Below are positions 24,562 to 32,846 of a stretch of DNA of 64,000 bases, piece after piece. The notes beneath the pieces are model-generated. The model was not told where the DNA came from. It saw only the letters and a program-made list of their open reading frames with translations, and searched no databases. Location: assembly GCF_023721715.1 (NCBI RefSeq), contig NZ_JAMDLG010000001.1:2581784-2645783 (forward strand), written 5' to 3'. The first letter of the stretch is position 1. Every line of letters begins with the position of its first letter. Both the position numbers and the translations under genes were made by a program. This DNA is from Parasegetibacter sp. NRK P23 (GTDB lineage Bacteria; Bacteroidota; Bacteroidia; Chitinophagales; Chitinophagaceae).

Positions 24562-25383
24562 TCATACCACGGCGCTGTAGCTGCGGATGTACCCGGCCAT
24601 TTCCTGCTGGTACTGAGCGGCCACGGTACGTGCTTCTTCCGCGAAATCCTCTCCGTGACCGGCATAAATAATGGCCCGCGATGCGTTGACGAGAATGCCC
24701 ACATCTTTGTTCATTGCCTTTTCTGAAATTTCACGCAAACTTCCGCCCTGAGCACCCACGCCAGGCACCAGGAAGAAATGATCGGGCACAATATTGCGGA
24801 TGTTTTCAAATTCCGAAGCCTGCGTGGCGCCTACCACAAACATCAGGTTATTCGGGGAACCCCATCCTGACGCCGTTCTCAGCACTTTTTCATACAAACG
24901 TTCTCCGTCAGTTTGCAGGAGTTCGAAATCAGCTGCGCCCAGGTTAGAGGTAAGCCCTAAAAGGATGGTCCATTTGTCGCGGTATTCGAGGAAAGGCAAT
25001 ACGGAATCGCTGCCCATATAAGGGGCCACCGTTACCGAATGGAACGGGTAAGCCTCAAAGAATGTCTTGGCATATTGCGCAGACGTGTTGCCAATATCTC
25101 CCCTTTTGGCATCGGCAATGGTAAAATGTGTATCGGGAATATAATTGATGGTACGTTCCAGCGACTCCCATCCTTTCATGCCGCGGCTTTCGTAAAAAGC
25201 AGTATTGATTTTATACGAAACACATAAATCCTTTGTAGCGTCGATGATCCTGCGGTTGAATTCAAACACGGGATCCGCGTAAGAAAGCAGGTGTTTCGGA
25301 ATCTTGGTGATATCAGTATCCAATCCTACACAGAGGTAAGATTTCTTTGCGCGTATCTGCGCGACCAGCTCATTTCTGTTCAT
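24562..25383 (-). CDS. pyrF: Orotidine 5'-phosphate decarboxylase (type 2)
   Basis: A 273-residue enzyme of the longer PyrF subfamily. It has SYLCVGLDTDITKIP, the catalytic DAKRGDIGNTSAQYAKTFF with its Lys/Asp pair, and the phosphate-binding FLVPGVGAQGG. It makes UMP from OMP. The open frame runs back to 25458, but the first 25 residues are not family-like, so MNRNELVAQI at 25383 is the start. It lies downstream of the Mrp gene on the same strand (40-base gap). Confidence 0.95.
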   Translation of the reverse strand: MNRNELVAQIRAKKSYLCVGLDTDITKIPKHLLSYADPVFEFNRRIIDATKDLCVSYKINTAFYESRGMKGWESLERTINYIPDTHFTIADAKRGDIGNTSAQYAKTFFEAYPFHSVTVAPYMGSDSVLPFLEYRDKWTILLGLTSNLGAADFELLQTDGERLYEKVLRTASGWGSPNNLMFVVGATQASEFENIRNIVPDHFFLVPGVGAQGGSLREISEKAMNKDVGILVNASRAIIYAGHGEDFAEEARTVAAQYQQEMAGYIRSYSAVV

Positions 25384-25423
25384 AATATTTTGGACCCGTT
25401 CATTACGGGAAAAGTTCAAGAAT

Positions 25424-26515
25424 TTACACCACTTCCACCTTCCTTGTAGGGGCAACACTCGCGTTGCGGATAGCGATCTGCCTTACGGCATTTCCGGCGA
25501 AATCGAAGATGGCTTTACGGGCGATCTCGTTTTCCCCCACAGCGGCGGGCACCCCCTTATCACCACCTTCACGGATGCTCTCCACGATGGGGATTTGTCC
25601 CAGGAAAGGAAGGTCATATTCTTCCGCGAGCCGCTTGCCGCCTTCTTTTCCGAAGATGTAATATTTATTTTCAGGAAGTTCGGCGGGTGTGAAATAACTC
25701 ATGTTCTCCACGAGTCCGATGATGGGTACTTTGATTTGCGCCTGGCCGAACATGGCGATGCCTTTTTTGGCGTCGGCGAGGGCCACATCCTGCGGCGTGG
25801 TTACCACTACTACTCCCGTAACAGGTACGGTTTGAAGAATGGTGAGGTGAATGTCTCCTGTACCCGGAGGCATGTCGATTACAAGGTAATCCAATTCATC
25901 CCAGAACACATCCGTAATGAACTGTTTGATGGCGCTGCTGGCCATTGGTCCGCGCCATACCACCGCGTTCTTATCGTCAACAAGCAACCCGATACTCATC
26001 AGTTTAATACCATACTTCTCCAAAGGCTGGATCATGCCTTTTCCATTGATATCGCGCATCAATGGCCTTTCGCCCCGTACCCCAAACATGATGGGTATGC
26101 TGGGACCGTAAATATCGGCATCCATCAGTCCAACTTTGGCGCCGCCCTGGCTCAATGCGAGGGCCAGGTTGGAAGAAACGGTAGACTTTCCAACACCGCC
26201 TTTGCCGGACACCACCGCAATGATGTTTTTCACCTTTGGCAACACCTGCTGGTTGGCCGCACGTTGTGAACTGGTATTTGAAGTGAAATTCACGGTTACC
26301 TGAGCCTGCTTGTTCACCAGGATCTGAACGGCGTTCACGCAAGCGTTCCGGATCATGTCCTTCATTGGACAGGCCGGCGTGGTAAGCACCACTGTAAATG
26401 ACACTTTATCCTCTTCAATCTCAATATCTTTCACCATATTCAGCGTAACGATATCCTGCCCGAGGTCGGGTTCCTGCACATTCTTCAACGCGTCTAATAC
26501 TTGCTGCTGCGTCAT
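25424..26515 (-). CDS. Mrp/ApbC-family P-loop ATPase, iron-sulfur cluster carrier type
   Basis: A 363-residue protein: N-terminal MIP18/DUF59 domain (about 1-75, including VVLTTPACPMKDMI), then a ParA/Mrp ATPase with deviant Walker A VSGKGGVGKST (near 105) and DMPPGTGDIHLTILQ. The family binds and transfers Fe-S clusters. The C-terminal CPxC cluster ligands of many Mrp proteins are missing: the matching stretch reads ENMSYFTPAELPENKYY. This variant seems common in the phylum, so cluster binding may rely on other residues. Confidence 0.9.
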   Translation of the reverse strand: MTQQQVLDALKNVQEPDLGQDIVTLNMVKDIEIEEDKVSFTVVLTTPACPMKDMIRNACVNAVQILVNKQAQVTVNFTSNTSSQRAANQQVLPKVKNIIAVVSGKGGVGKSTVSSNLALALSQGGAKVGLMDADIYGPSIPIMFGVRGERPLMRDINGKGMIQPLEKYGIKLMSIGLLVDDKNAVVWRGPMASSAIKQFITDVFWDELDYLVIDMPPGTGDIHLTILQTVPVTGVVVVTTPQDVALADAKKGIAMFGQAQIKVPIIGLVENMSYFTPAELPENKYYIFGKEGGKRLAEEYDLPFLGQIPIVESIREGGDKGVPAAVGENEIARKAIFDFAGNAVRQIAIRNASVAPTRKVEVV

Positions 26516-26613
26516 CCCAAAACATTTTGTTAAAAAAAGAATAGTTCTGCAAAATTAACCCTTTCCCACGTGAATTTGTTGATTCATTCAGACCGATTTA
26601 GGTACTGACTACT

Positions 26614-26621
26614 TATCTTTG
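26614..26621 (+). promoter_or_regulatory. TAnnTTTG -7 box next to start codon
   Basis: TATCTTTG, then AAAGG and the ATG at 26627. The purine-rich AAAGG looks like a Shine-Dalgarno site, but the promoter box leaves almost no leader upstream of it. Confidence 0.5.
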
Positions 26622-26626
26622 AAAGG

Positions 26627-27268
26627 ATGAAGAAAATTTTACGATACCTCCTTATTGCTGCCCTATTTCTTCCCGCAGCGGCCCAGGCACAGTTTGAAAC
26701 GTTCAAGGATTCCGTTGTACAATTGTACGGTGTGGTAATGACCGCCGACAGCCTGAAAGCCATTCCCGCCGTAAGCGTTATCGTAAAAGGGCGCAACCAG
26801 GGTACCTTCACCAACGACCAGGGTGTTTTCTCGATTGTGGTACTGAAAGGTGACATCATTGAATTCTCGCACGTTTCGTACAAGGCCAAACTGGCCGAAA
26901 TTCCCAAAAACCTGGAAGGCAACGAACAAAGCCTCATCCAGCTGATGGTGGAAGACACCACCTACCTGCCAGTTACCATCATCAAACCCAAGCCTACCCG
27001 GGAACAGTTTGAACGGGATTTCGTGAACCTGAAAGTGGACGATGACGACCTTGAGATCGCACGCCAGAATACGGAAGCCGCCAAATTGCGCGTACTCGCC
27101 CGTACGCTGCCCGCCGATGCCGGAGAAGGGATGAACTACTCCATGAAGAAAGCCAACCAGCAATTGTATTACCGCGGACAAAACCCTCCCATGAACATCA
27201 TGAACCCGTTCGCCTGGAACGAATTCATCAAAGCCTGGAAACGCGGCGACTTCAAAAGCAAAAAATAA
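26627..27268 (+). CDS. Exported CarboxypepD_reg-like domain protein
   Basis: A 213-residue protein with signal peptide MKKILRYLLIAALFLPAAAQAQ, then one carboxypeptidase-regulatory-like beta-sandwich (VQLYGVVMTADSLKAIPAVSV, GTFTNDQGVFSIVV, FSHVSYKAKLAEIP; about 35-125). The C-terminal 90 residues are charged and helical and end in a basic tail (GDFKSKK). The domain is usual in outer-membrane or periplasmic proteins of Bacteroidota; the function here is unknown. It is monocistronic and divergent from the Mrp gene. Confidence 0.85.
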   Translation: MKKILRYLLIAALFLPAAAQAQFETFKDSVVQLYGVVMTADSLKAIPAVSVIVKGRNQGTFTNDQGVFSIVVLKGDIIEFSHVSYKAKLAEIPKNLEGNEQSLIQLMVEDTTYLPVTIIKPKPTREQFERDFVNLKVDDDDLEIARQNTEAAKLRVLARTLPADAGEGMNYSMKKANQQLYYRGQNPPMNIMNPFAWNEFIKAWKRGDFKSKK

Positions 27269-27359
27269 CAACGTTCTCACAACCAGCCTTCTTTTCTTAC
27301 CAGCATACGGCGGCCCTTATATTCGTGAAATGTAATAACTTCCCGCTTCTAACCTAAAA

Positions 27360-27367
27360 TACGTTTG
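27360..27367 (+). promoter_or_regulatory. TAnnTTTG -7 box next to start codon
   Basis: TACGTTTG ends 5 bases before the ATG at 27373. It is the only candidate core promoter I see in the 104-base gap. Confidence 0.45.
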
Positions 27368-27372
27368 CTGAT

Positions 27373-28263
27373 ATGAAGAACATCGCCGTTATCGGAGCTG
27401 GCACCATGGGAAATGGCATCGCCCATGTATTCGCACAAAATGGATTTTCCGTTCACCTGATTGATGTAAGCGCACCCCAACTGGAAAAAGCTGTGTCCAC
27501 CATCGCCGCCAATATGGACAGGCAGATCGCCAAATCACAACTTACAACCGAAGAAAAAGAAGCCGCGCTCGCAAGAATCACCACTTTTACCAGTATCGCC
27601 AACGGTACAGCCGGCATTGACCTTGCTGTGGAAGCAGCTACTGAACTCACCTCCCTTAAACTGGACATCTTCAGGGAACTGGACCAGCACGCGCCGGAAA
27701 ACGCCATACTGGCCAGTAATACCTCCTCTATTTCCATTACAAAAATCGCCTCGGTAACAAAACGCCCTGAGAAAGTGATCGGGATGCATTTTATGAATCC
27801 TGTTCCGGTCATGAAACTCGTGGAAGTCATCAACGGCTACGCGACTTCATCCGATGTAACCAATAGCATCCTTGCACTGAGTGAAAAACTGGGTAAAATA
27901 CCGGCGCTGGCCAACGATTACCCTGGATTTGTAGCCAACCGTATCCTGATGCCGATGATCAACGAGGCTATTCACACCTTACATGAAAGCGTGGCTACTG
28001 TTGAATCGATTGACACGATTATGAAACTGGGCATGGCGCACCCGATGGGACCGCTTCAACTGGCTGATTTTATCGGGCTGGATGTATGTCTTTCCATACT
28101 GAATGTGCTGCACAACGGATTCGGACAACCGAAATACGCACCTTCTCCATTGCTGGTGAATATGGTAACCGCTGGTAAATTGGGGATAAAATCCGGAGAA
28201 GGATTTTACGAATACACGAAGGGAAGCAAAGAATTGAAAGTGAGTAAGTATTTTCTCCGCTAA
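27373..28263 (+). CDS. 3-hydroxybutyryl-CoA dehydrogenase
   Basis: A 296-residue NAD(P)-dependent 3-hydroxyacyl-CoA dehydrogenase of the short single-function (Hbd/PaaH) type. The Rossmann motif GAGTMGNGIAHVFAQ, the catalytic MHFMNPVPVMKLVEVI, KDYPG-like NDYPGFVANR and the C-terminal AHPMGPLQLADFIGLDV block are present. It interconverts acetoacetyl-CoA and 3-hydroxybutyryl-CoA. It could act after the glutaryl-CoA dehydrogenase at 15944 via an enoyl-CoA hydratase that is not in the window (inference). Its stop is 2 bases from the stop of the convergent stress-protein gene. Confidence 0.95.
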   Translation: MKNIAVIGAGTMGNGIAHVFAQNGFSVHLIDVSAPQLEKAVSTIAANMDRQIAKSQLTTEEKEAALARITTFTSIANGTAGIDLAVEAATELTSLKLDIFRELDQHAPENAILASNTSSISITKIASVTKRPEKVIGMHFMNPVPVMKLVEVINGYATSSDVTNSILALSEKLGKIPALANDYPGFVANRILMPMINEAIHTLHESVATVESIDTIMKLGMAHPMGPLQLADFIGLDVCLSILNVLHNGFGQPKYAPSPLLVNMVTAGKLGIKSGEGFYEYTKGSKELKVSKYFLR

Positions 28264-28265
28264 GA

Positions 28266-29072
28266 TCAGCTCAACGGGAGCGCCAGCAATGGCGCTTCTA
28301 TTATACCTGAAACTTTTTCTGAAATACTACCGGAAAAAATCTTCTCGAACCATTTGCGCTCATGCACGAACATAATGGCGTAAGCGCCTTCCTGCGCGGA
28401 AGTGTATTGCGCGATGTTTTCGGCGAGGGTAAGATCATCCATCAGTCTCACCACGCCTGAAATCACAACATTGGAACCTGGTGCAGGCGTTACAGCCGAA
28501 TCTTCTTCCACCTCCGGAACGGCACTGAACTCAATCACTTCAACAGGCGTATGCAGGAACGCCGCCCATTGTTCCAGCGCAGGCAGCAAACTGGACAGGT
28601 TTTTCAACTCCACATTGGCGATTCCTTTTGTCAGCGGCGCAGGCGCCCAATGCGGAGGAACGGCCAGTATAGGAAAAATAGCATGTGTAATGAGTGAGGA
28701 AGTATTGCTGCCCAGTAATTTATCGGCCAATCCACTCCAGCCATGCGTGCCCATTACGGCTAATGTGGGTTTGGTATCCAGCAGGTAACTGATGATACCA
28801 CCTGAAACGAGCGTGGATTCTTTTATGGTGATAGTGATTCCTGCACCGGAATTACCTTTATGCTCCTTTACAACCGCTTCAAGCTGCCCACGAAGCCGGG
28901 CTTCGTCAATACTTTCTGTTCCCCAGCTTTTAGGATACTCCCTGGCCACGTTCATATTCGTGATGTGCAACAACTCCACGGAGGAACCTGTGGTATCTGC
29001 CAGGAAAAAAGCCTGCTGAAGCGCCCTGATGGCGTTTTCGGAGAAATCGAAAGGGACGAGTATACTGCTCAT
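28266..29072 (-). CDS. Tandem universal stress protein (UspA family)
   Basis: A 268-residue cytoplasmic protein with two Usp folds. The first (1-140) has MSSILVPFDFSENAIRALQQAF and the late GTHGWSGLADKLLGSNTSSLI nucleotide-site loop. The second (about 145-268) is degenerate: it keeps the fold-like strands but lacks the GxxG...S/T loop. This two-domain form with one active-looking half is common in Bacteroidota. A role in stress survival is general family knowledge. Confidence 0.9.
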   Translation of the reverse strand: MSSILVPFDFSENAIRALQQAFFLADTTGSSVELLHITNMNVAREYPKSWGTESIDEARLRGQLEAVVKEHKGNSGAGITITIKESTLVSGGIISYLLDTKPTLAVMGTHGWSGLADKLLGSNTSSLITHAIFPILAVPPHWAPAPLTKGIANVELKNLSSLLPALEQWAAFLHTPVEVIEFSAVPEVEEDSAVTPAPGSNVVISGVVRLMDDLTLAENIAQYTSAQEGAYAIMFVHERKWFEKIFSGSISEKVSGIIEAPLLALPLS

Positions 29073-29236
29073 GGTGAATCAATTGGGTCTACAAAAGAAA
29101 GGAATTTCCCGCTAATTCAGCGAAAGCATTTATACACGCATATAAGCGTTTATTCTACACATCAGCCTACGGGTTGCCGGTACTTTTACAGTGAGCAGAA
29201 AACAACAGCTTTTTTTACGAAACCCCAAACCTTGTC

Positions 29237-29788
29237 ATGCAAAACAAGATTATAATAAATAATGAAGTAAGCCTACTTCACCCGCAGGATTATGGCATTG
29301 CCTGTCTTTGCGTGGTATCGGCCACCTATCATAAATACATCGCTATTCCGTTGTTGCGGCAACTGCAAGTCACTGCAAGCAATGGAACGAATTTGGACGA
29401 CATAGCGCGGACCGCCGGAAAAAGCGGATTCAAAACAGATATACGGCATTTGAATGCCAGACACCTCCGACCTGTGCACTTTCCGGCCATTGCACAGGTA
29501 ATGTCCGGAGTTACTATTCGCTATGTAGTTTTGTATGGAATAAGATGGAAGAAAGTCTCCCTGATGGAACCTCCCGAAAAGGTTATTCGCCGGGAAAACA
29601 TAGCGCACTTTGAAAGACGTTGGACAGGCGTGATTTTACAATTACGACCAATTCCTGAAAGCAATAAACGCTGGGGGCTGTTCGCCATCCAAACTTATTT
29701 GAAAGCGTTTTGGTTCCGCCTGCAGTTCTATAAATATAGAAACGATGTTCAAAGCATCCGTGATGATGTAAGGAGAAGAAGAGAATGA
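29237..29788 (+). CDS. Free-standing C39 peptidase-like domain, catalytic residues lost
   Basis: A 183-residue protein that aligns by eye with the N-terminal peptidase domain of C39 bacteriocin exporters: HPQDYGIACLCVVSATYHKY, TNLDDIARTAGKSGFKTD, RYVVLYGIRWKKVSLMEPPEK and FERRWTGVILQL. In active C39 domains the first block reads DCG with the nucleophile Cys, the next has the catalytic His of H(F/Y)VVL, then Asp-Pro. Here they are Tyr19, Arg95 and Glu111. The exporter HlyB carries a similar dead C39-like domain, also with Tyr at the Cys site. No ABC or clear membrane domain follows; the basic tail DDVRRRRE ends the protein. It may be a degraded exporter or a binding module. Confidence 0.65.
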   Translation: MQNKIIINNEVSLLHPQDYGIACLCVVSATYHKYIAIPLLRQLQVTASNGTNLDDIARTAGKSGFKTDIRHLNARHLRPVHFPAIAQVMSGVTIRYVVLYGIRWKKVSLMEPPEKVIRRENIAHFERRWTGVILQLRPIPESNKRWGLFAIQTYLKAFWFRLQFYKYRNDVQSIRDDVRRRRE

Positions 29789-29807
29789 AGAAAGATGGAT
29801 AGAAAAA

Positions 29808-30413
29808 TTATTTAACCGGCGCAATGTCCACATGCCTCAGCTCGCTGATGCGGTAGAGCACTTCATCAAGCCTGTTCCGGGGTACCCCGATGGTAAGTTG
29901 GCAAAAAAGCTGCATCTCCTGTGCGATCACGGAACATTGCGATTGCTTTACGACCATCATCACTTCATTCATGAGGGTATAATCGAAGTGGAGGACATAC
30001 TTTATTTCTACAGGTTTCTGAACGATCGGCGTAACCTGCAAAGCAAGGGACGTCGCTGTTTTATAGGCGTTGATGAGCCCGGGCACGCCCAGTAGCGTAC
30101 CCCCGAAATACCTTACCACCACCACGAGGGTATTGGTAAGCTGCTTGCTGTCGATCTGGCCGAGGATCGGTCTTCCGGCAGAGCCTGATGGCTCTCCGTC
30201 ATCGGCTACGCGGAATTGTGTGCCGTCTAAGCCAAGCCGGTATGCAAAACAATGGTGCACCGCTTTAGGATGTTCTTTTTTCAACTCACCCAGGCGCAGC
30301 TTTACATCAGCCACCTCCTGAACCGGGTAGGCATAGGCGAGGAACTTGCTGCCCCTGTCTTTAAATTCAGCCGTGGAGGGCTGCTCAATGGTGAAATAAT
30401 AGTCCTGCTGCAT
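29808..30413 (-). CDS. YigZ/IMPACT family protein
   Basis: A 201-residue protein of the UPF0029/IMPACT family: EFKDRGSKFLAYAYPV, the signature HHCFAYRLG followed by RVADDGEPSGSAGRPIL, and VVVRYFGGTLLGVPGLINAY. A C-terminal ferredoxin-like DUF1949 region ends it. Family members are linked to translation control or RNA binding, without a settled bacterial role. The frame is open to 30428 (MPPIIMQQDYYF), but MQQDYYFTIEQP at 30413 gives the usual N-terminus. Confidence 0.92.
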   Translation of the reverse strand: MQQDYYFTIEQPSTAEFKDRGSKFLAYAYPVQEVADVKLRLGELKKEHPKAVHHCFAYRLGLDGTQFRVADDGEPSGSAGRPILGQIDSKQLTNTLVVVVRYFGGTLLGVPGLINAYKTATSLALQVTPIVQKPVEIKYVLHFDYTLMNEVMMVVKQSQCSVIAQEMQLFCQLTIGVPRNRLDEVLYRISELRHVDIAPVK

Positions 30414-30466
30414 GATGATGGGCGGCAAATATCCGAATTATTCTTTATGCGGGGAAATAAGGCGGA

Positions 30467-31501
30467 TCAGGGACGCCGGAATACAGTTACGGTGTCGGAA
30501 CCCATACGTTGGGTGTCCAGGTGTACCAGCTTACCCGGAACAGGTGCTTTAATACCCTGGTTCACAGTAAGGGTTTCATTCGTAATGATTCTGACTTCAT
30601 CGTACAAATCCGCTTCCAGGAAGGAAGTAAGCGTTTTCGCGCCTCCCTCCACCAATACGCTTTGGATATTTTGCTCGTAAAGAAGCCTGCAAACTTCGGT
30701 TGCCAATGGCCGTGAGGCATCCGCTTTCAGCCAGGTGATGTTGCCAACGGTTCTTTCAGCTTGGTGATTGATGATAATTGAAGGTGCTGCATTGTTATAA
30801 ATATGAGCCTTATCCGGCACTTCCAGCGCAGGATCCATTAGTATTCTTACCGGAGCCGATCCTTGCCAGTAGCGGTTATCGAGCCTGGGATTATCTTCCA
30901 GCGCGGTGTTTTTTCCAACCAAAATGGCCGCTTCTTCAGAACGCCATTTGTGCACCAGCCGGTTGGTAAATTGGTTGGAAATAAGCAATCGTTCCCCGGG
31001 TGTCCCGATGATGCCGTTGGCAGTCTGGGCCCACTTTAAAACGATGTAAGGACGCTGTTGGGTGTTGAAAGTAAAGAACCTGCGGTTGAGCCACCAGCCT
31101 TCTTCTTCAAGCAGTCCGGTGGTCACTTCAATACCGGCCGTTCTTAGTTTGCCTATCCCTTTCCCATCCACATCGGGAAAAGGATCGCGGTTGGCGATTA
31201 CTACCCGTTTTACATGTTCGCGGACCAGCAGGTCCGCGCAGGGAGGGGTTTTGCCAAAATGTGCACAGGGCTCCAGAGACACATACATTGTGGCGTAGGG
31301 GATGAGTGGGCGATCTGCTTCTTTCACAGCATTGATCGCGTTCACTTCCGCATGCGCGGCACCGTATTTACGATGAAAACCCTCTCCTATGATGCGGTCG
31401 TCATGCACCAATACCGCGCCAACAATAGGATTGGGCGCTACTTCACCCAAAGCCGCTTCCGCCAGTTGAAAACACCTGCGCATGTAAACTTCATCCCTCA
31501 T
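30467..31501 (-). CDS. ribD: Bifunctional riboflavin deaminase/reductase RibD
   Basis: A 344-residue enzyme with an N-terminal cytidine-deaminase-like domain, whose zinc ligands lie in AAHAEVNAI and SLEPCAHFGKTPPCADLL, and a C-terminal DHFR-like reductase (from about 150: RPYIVLKWAQTANG, the NADPH loop VLVEGGAKTLTSFLE). It catalyses two steps from the GTP-derived pyrimidine to the ribitylamino-uracil precursor of riboflavin. The other rib genes are not nearby. Its start is 56 bases from the divergent prmC start. Confidence 0.95.
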   Translation of the reverse strand: MRDEVYMRRCFQLAEAALGEVAPNPIVGAVLVHDDRIIGEGFHRKYGAAHAEVNAINAVKEADRPLIPYATMYVSLEPCAHFGKTPPCADLLVREHVKRVVIANRDPFPDVDGKGIGKLRTAGIEVTTGLLEEEGWWLNRRFFTFNTQQRPYIVLKWAQTANGIIGTPGERLLISNQFTNRLVHKWRSEEAAILVGKNTALEDNPRLDNRYWQGSAPVRILMDPALEVPDKAHIYNNAAPSIIINHQAERTVGNITWLKADASRPLATEVCRLLYEQNIQSVLVEGGAKTLTSFLEADLYDEVRIITNETLTVNQGIKAPVPGKLVHLDTQRMGSDTVTVFRRP

Positions 31502-31505
31502 GTTT

Positions 31506-31513
31506 CAAAGATA
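31506..31513 (-). promoter_or_regulatory. TAnnTTTG -7 box next to ribD start
   Basis: Read leftward the box is TATCTTTG, 4 bases (AAAC) before the ribD ATG at 31501. With the prmC box at 31543-31550 it forms a back-to-back promoter pair within 56 bases. Confidence 0.5.
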
Positions 31514-31542
31514 CCAACTCCCTCCTATTCACCGAAACATCC

Positions 31543-31550
31543 TAACTTTG
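31543..31550 (+). promoter_or_regulatory. TAnnTTTG -7 box next to prmC start
   Basis: TAACTTTG ends 7 bases before the ATG at 31558. Confidence 0.5.
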
Positions 31551-31557
31551 CCACGCT

Positions 31558-32430
31558 ATGACCATCCAGCAACAATTCCACGAACTTCGGAAAAAACTTG
31601 AGACGCGTTACGACAACCGGGAAGCAGGCAATATCGCGGATATGGTGATGGAAAACATCACCGGCCAATCAAGAAGTGAGCGTATGATGCTGGCCCATGC
31701 TGAGCTTACGGCTCAGCAGGAGAACAACATCATTGAGATGGCGGAACGCTTACTGAAGGGCGTTCCGGTACAATATGTACTGGAAGAAGCCTGGTTTATG
31801 AACCGCCGTTTTTTCGTGAATCAGGATGTACTGATCCCAAGGCCCGAAACAGAAGAACTGGTGCACTGGATGATCGCGCACATCATAGAAGCTGATCCGG
31901 GAAAATCACTGCGTGTAATAGACATCGGTACTGGAAGCGGATGCATCCCTGTTTCCTTAAAACTCGAACTCCCCTGCCTGGAAGTTCACGCTTTAGATGT
32001 TTCCGAAGCCGCACTGAACATGGCCAAAAGAAATGCTTCGGCCCTGGGTGCGGAAATCGAATTTCACCATACTGACTTTACGGACCCGGAAAAATGGGAA
32101 CCCTTCCATGGATTCGATATGATTATTTCCAATCCGCCCTATATTCCGCTGGAAGAAAAAAATGAGATGGAACCGCATGTGGTGGAACAGGAGCCCCACC
32201 TGGCCCTGTTTGTGCCCGACAATGATCCATACCTGTTCTACCGGCTGATCGCGGCTTTCGCTTCGCAGAAACTGGCGCCGGGCGGAACGGTATTTATGGA
32301 AATACACGCAGATGCCGGAGAGAATATCCGTCACCTCTTCAAACAGACGGGCTTCTCAGCAATAGAAGTAAAAAAAGATATGCAGGGGAAGGACCGGATG
32401 GTAAAAGCCAGGAAAACAGCGGTCTACTGA
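31558..32430 (+). CDS. prmC: Release factor glutamine methyltransferase PrmC (HemK)
   Basis: A 290-residue SAM methyltransferase with a helical N-terminal domain (1-85), the SAM motif VIDIGTGSGCIPVSL, and the diagnostic NPPYIP followed by LEEKNEM, which binds the glutamine of the GGQ motif in release factors. It methylates RF1 and RF2 and raises termination efficiency. Its last 7 bases overlap the convergent exbD-like gene. Confidence 0.95.
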   Translation: MTIQQQFHELRKKLETRYDNREAGNIADMVMENITGQSRSERMMLAHAELTAQQENNIIEMAERLLKGVPVQYVLEEAWFMNRRFFVNQDVLIPRPETEELVHWMIAHIIEADPGKSLRVIDIGTGSGCIPVSLKLELPCLEVHALDVSEAALNMAKRNASALGAEIEFHHTDFTDPEKWEPFHGFDMIISNPPYIPLEEKNEMEPHVVEQEPHLALFVPDNDPYLFYRLIAAFASQKLAPGGTVFMEIHADAGENIRHLFKQTGFSAIEVKKDMQGKDRMVKARKTAVY

Positions 32431-32828
32431 GCCCCATTCTTATCAACCGCCAGTACAGATTTGGCACCGAGCTCCCGCGCCACACGCATCACCGCCACCA
32501 CATCTTCCACCGGAACCGATTTATCGGCGTTGATCACAATAGAAGGTTCCTGTGTTTCTTTCTGAATAATCGGCAACAGGGTTTCTTTCAGTTGTTCTAT
32601 CGACACTTTTGTAGTACCAACATAGAATTGCTTATCCATATCTATTGATACCACCACTGTTTGCTTTGCCTTCGTATCGCTCTTCGCTTTCGGCTGGGAA
32701 AGCTTGATCACATTCGGGTTGGCCAGCGTGGACACAATCAGGAAAAACAGCAGCAGAATGAAAAGGATATCATTCAGCGGCCCTGTGTGCACTTCGGCTT
32801 CTTCCCTGTGTTTTCTGCGTAAATTCAT
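32424..32828 (-). CDS. ExbD/TolR-family biopolymer transport protein
   Basis: A 134-residue protein with a short cytoplasmic N-terminus, one membrane helix LNDILFILLLFFLIVST (about 18-35) carrying the proton-relaying Asp20, and a periplasmic domain ending NGAQ. It works with the ExbB-like channel encoded 18 bases upstream to use proton motive force for TonB- or Tol-type transport. No tonB gene lies nearby, so the energised partner is unknown. Confidence 0.9.
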   Translation of the reverse strand: MNLRRKHREEAEVHTGPLNDILFILLLFFLIVSTLANPNVIKLSQPKAKSDTKAKQTVVVSIDMDKQFYVGTTKVSIEQLKETLLPIIQKETQEPSIVINADKSVPVEDVVAVMRVARELGAKSVLAVDKNGAQ

Positions 32829-32846
32829 TCGTGCTGTTTAATGTAA

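Noticed and set aside
29237-29788. Active bacteriocin-processing protease
   Set aside because: The catalytic Cys, His and Asp positions are all substituted, and no ABC domain or precursor peptide gene was seen next to it.
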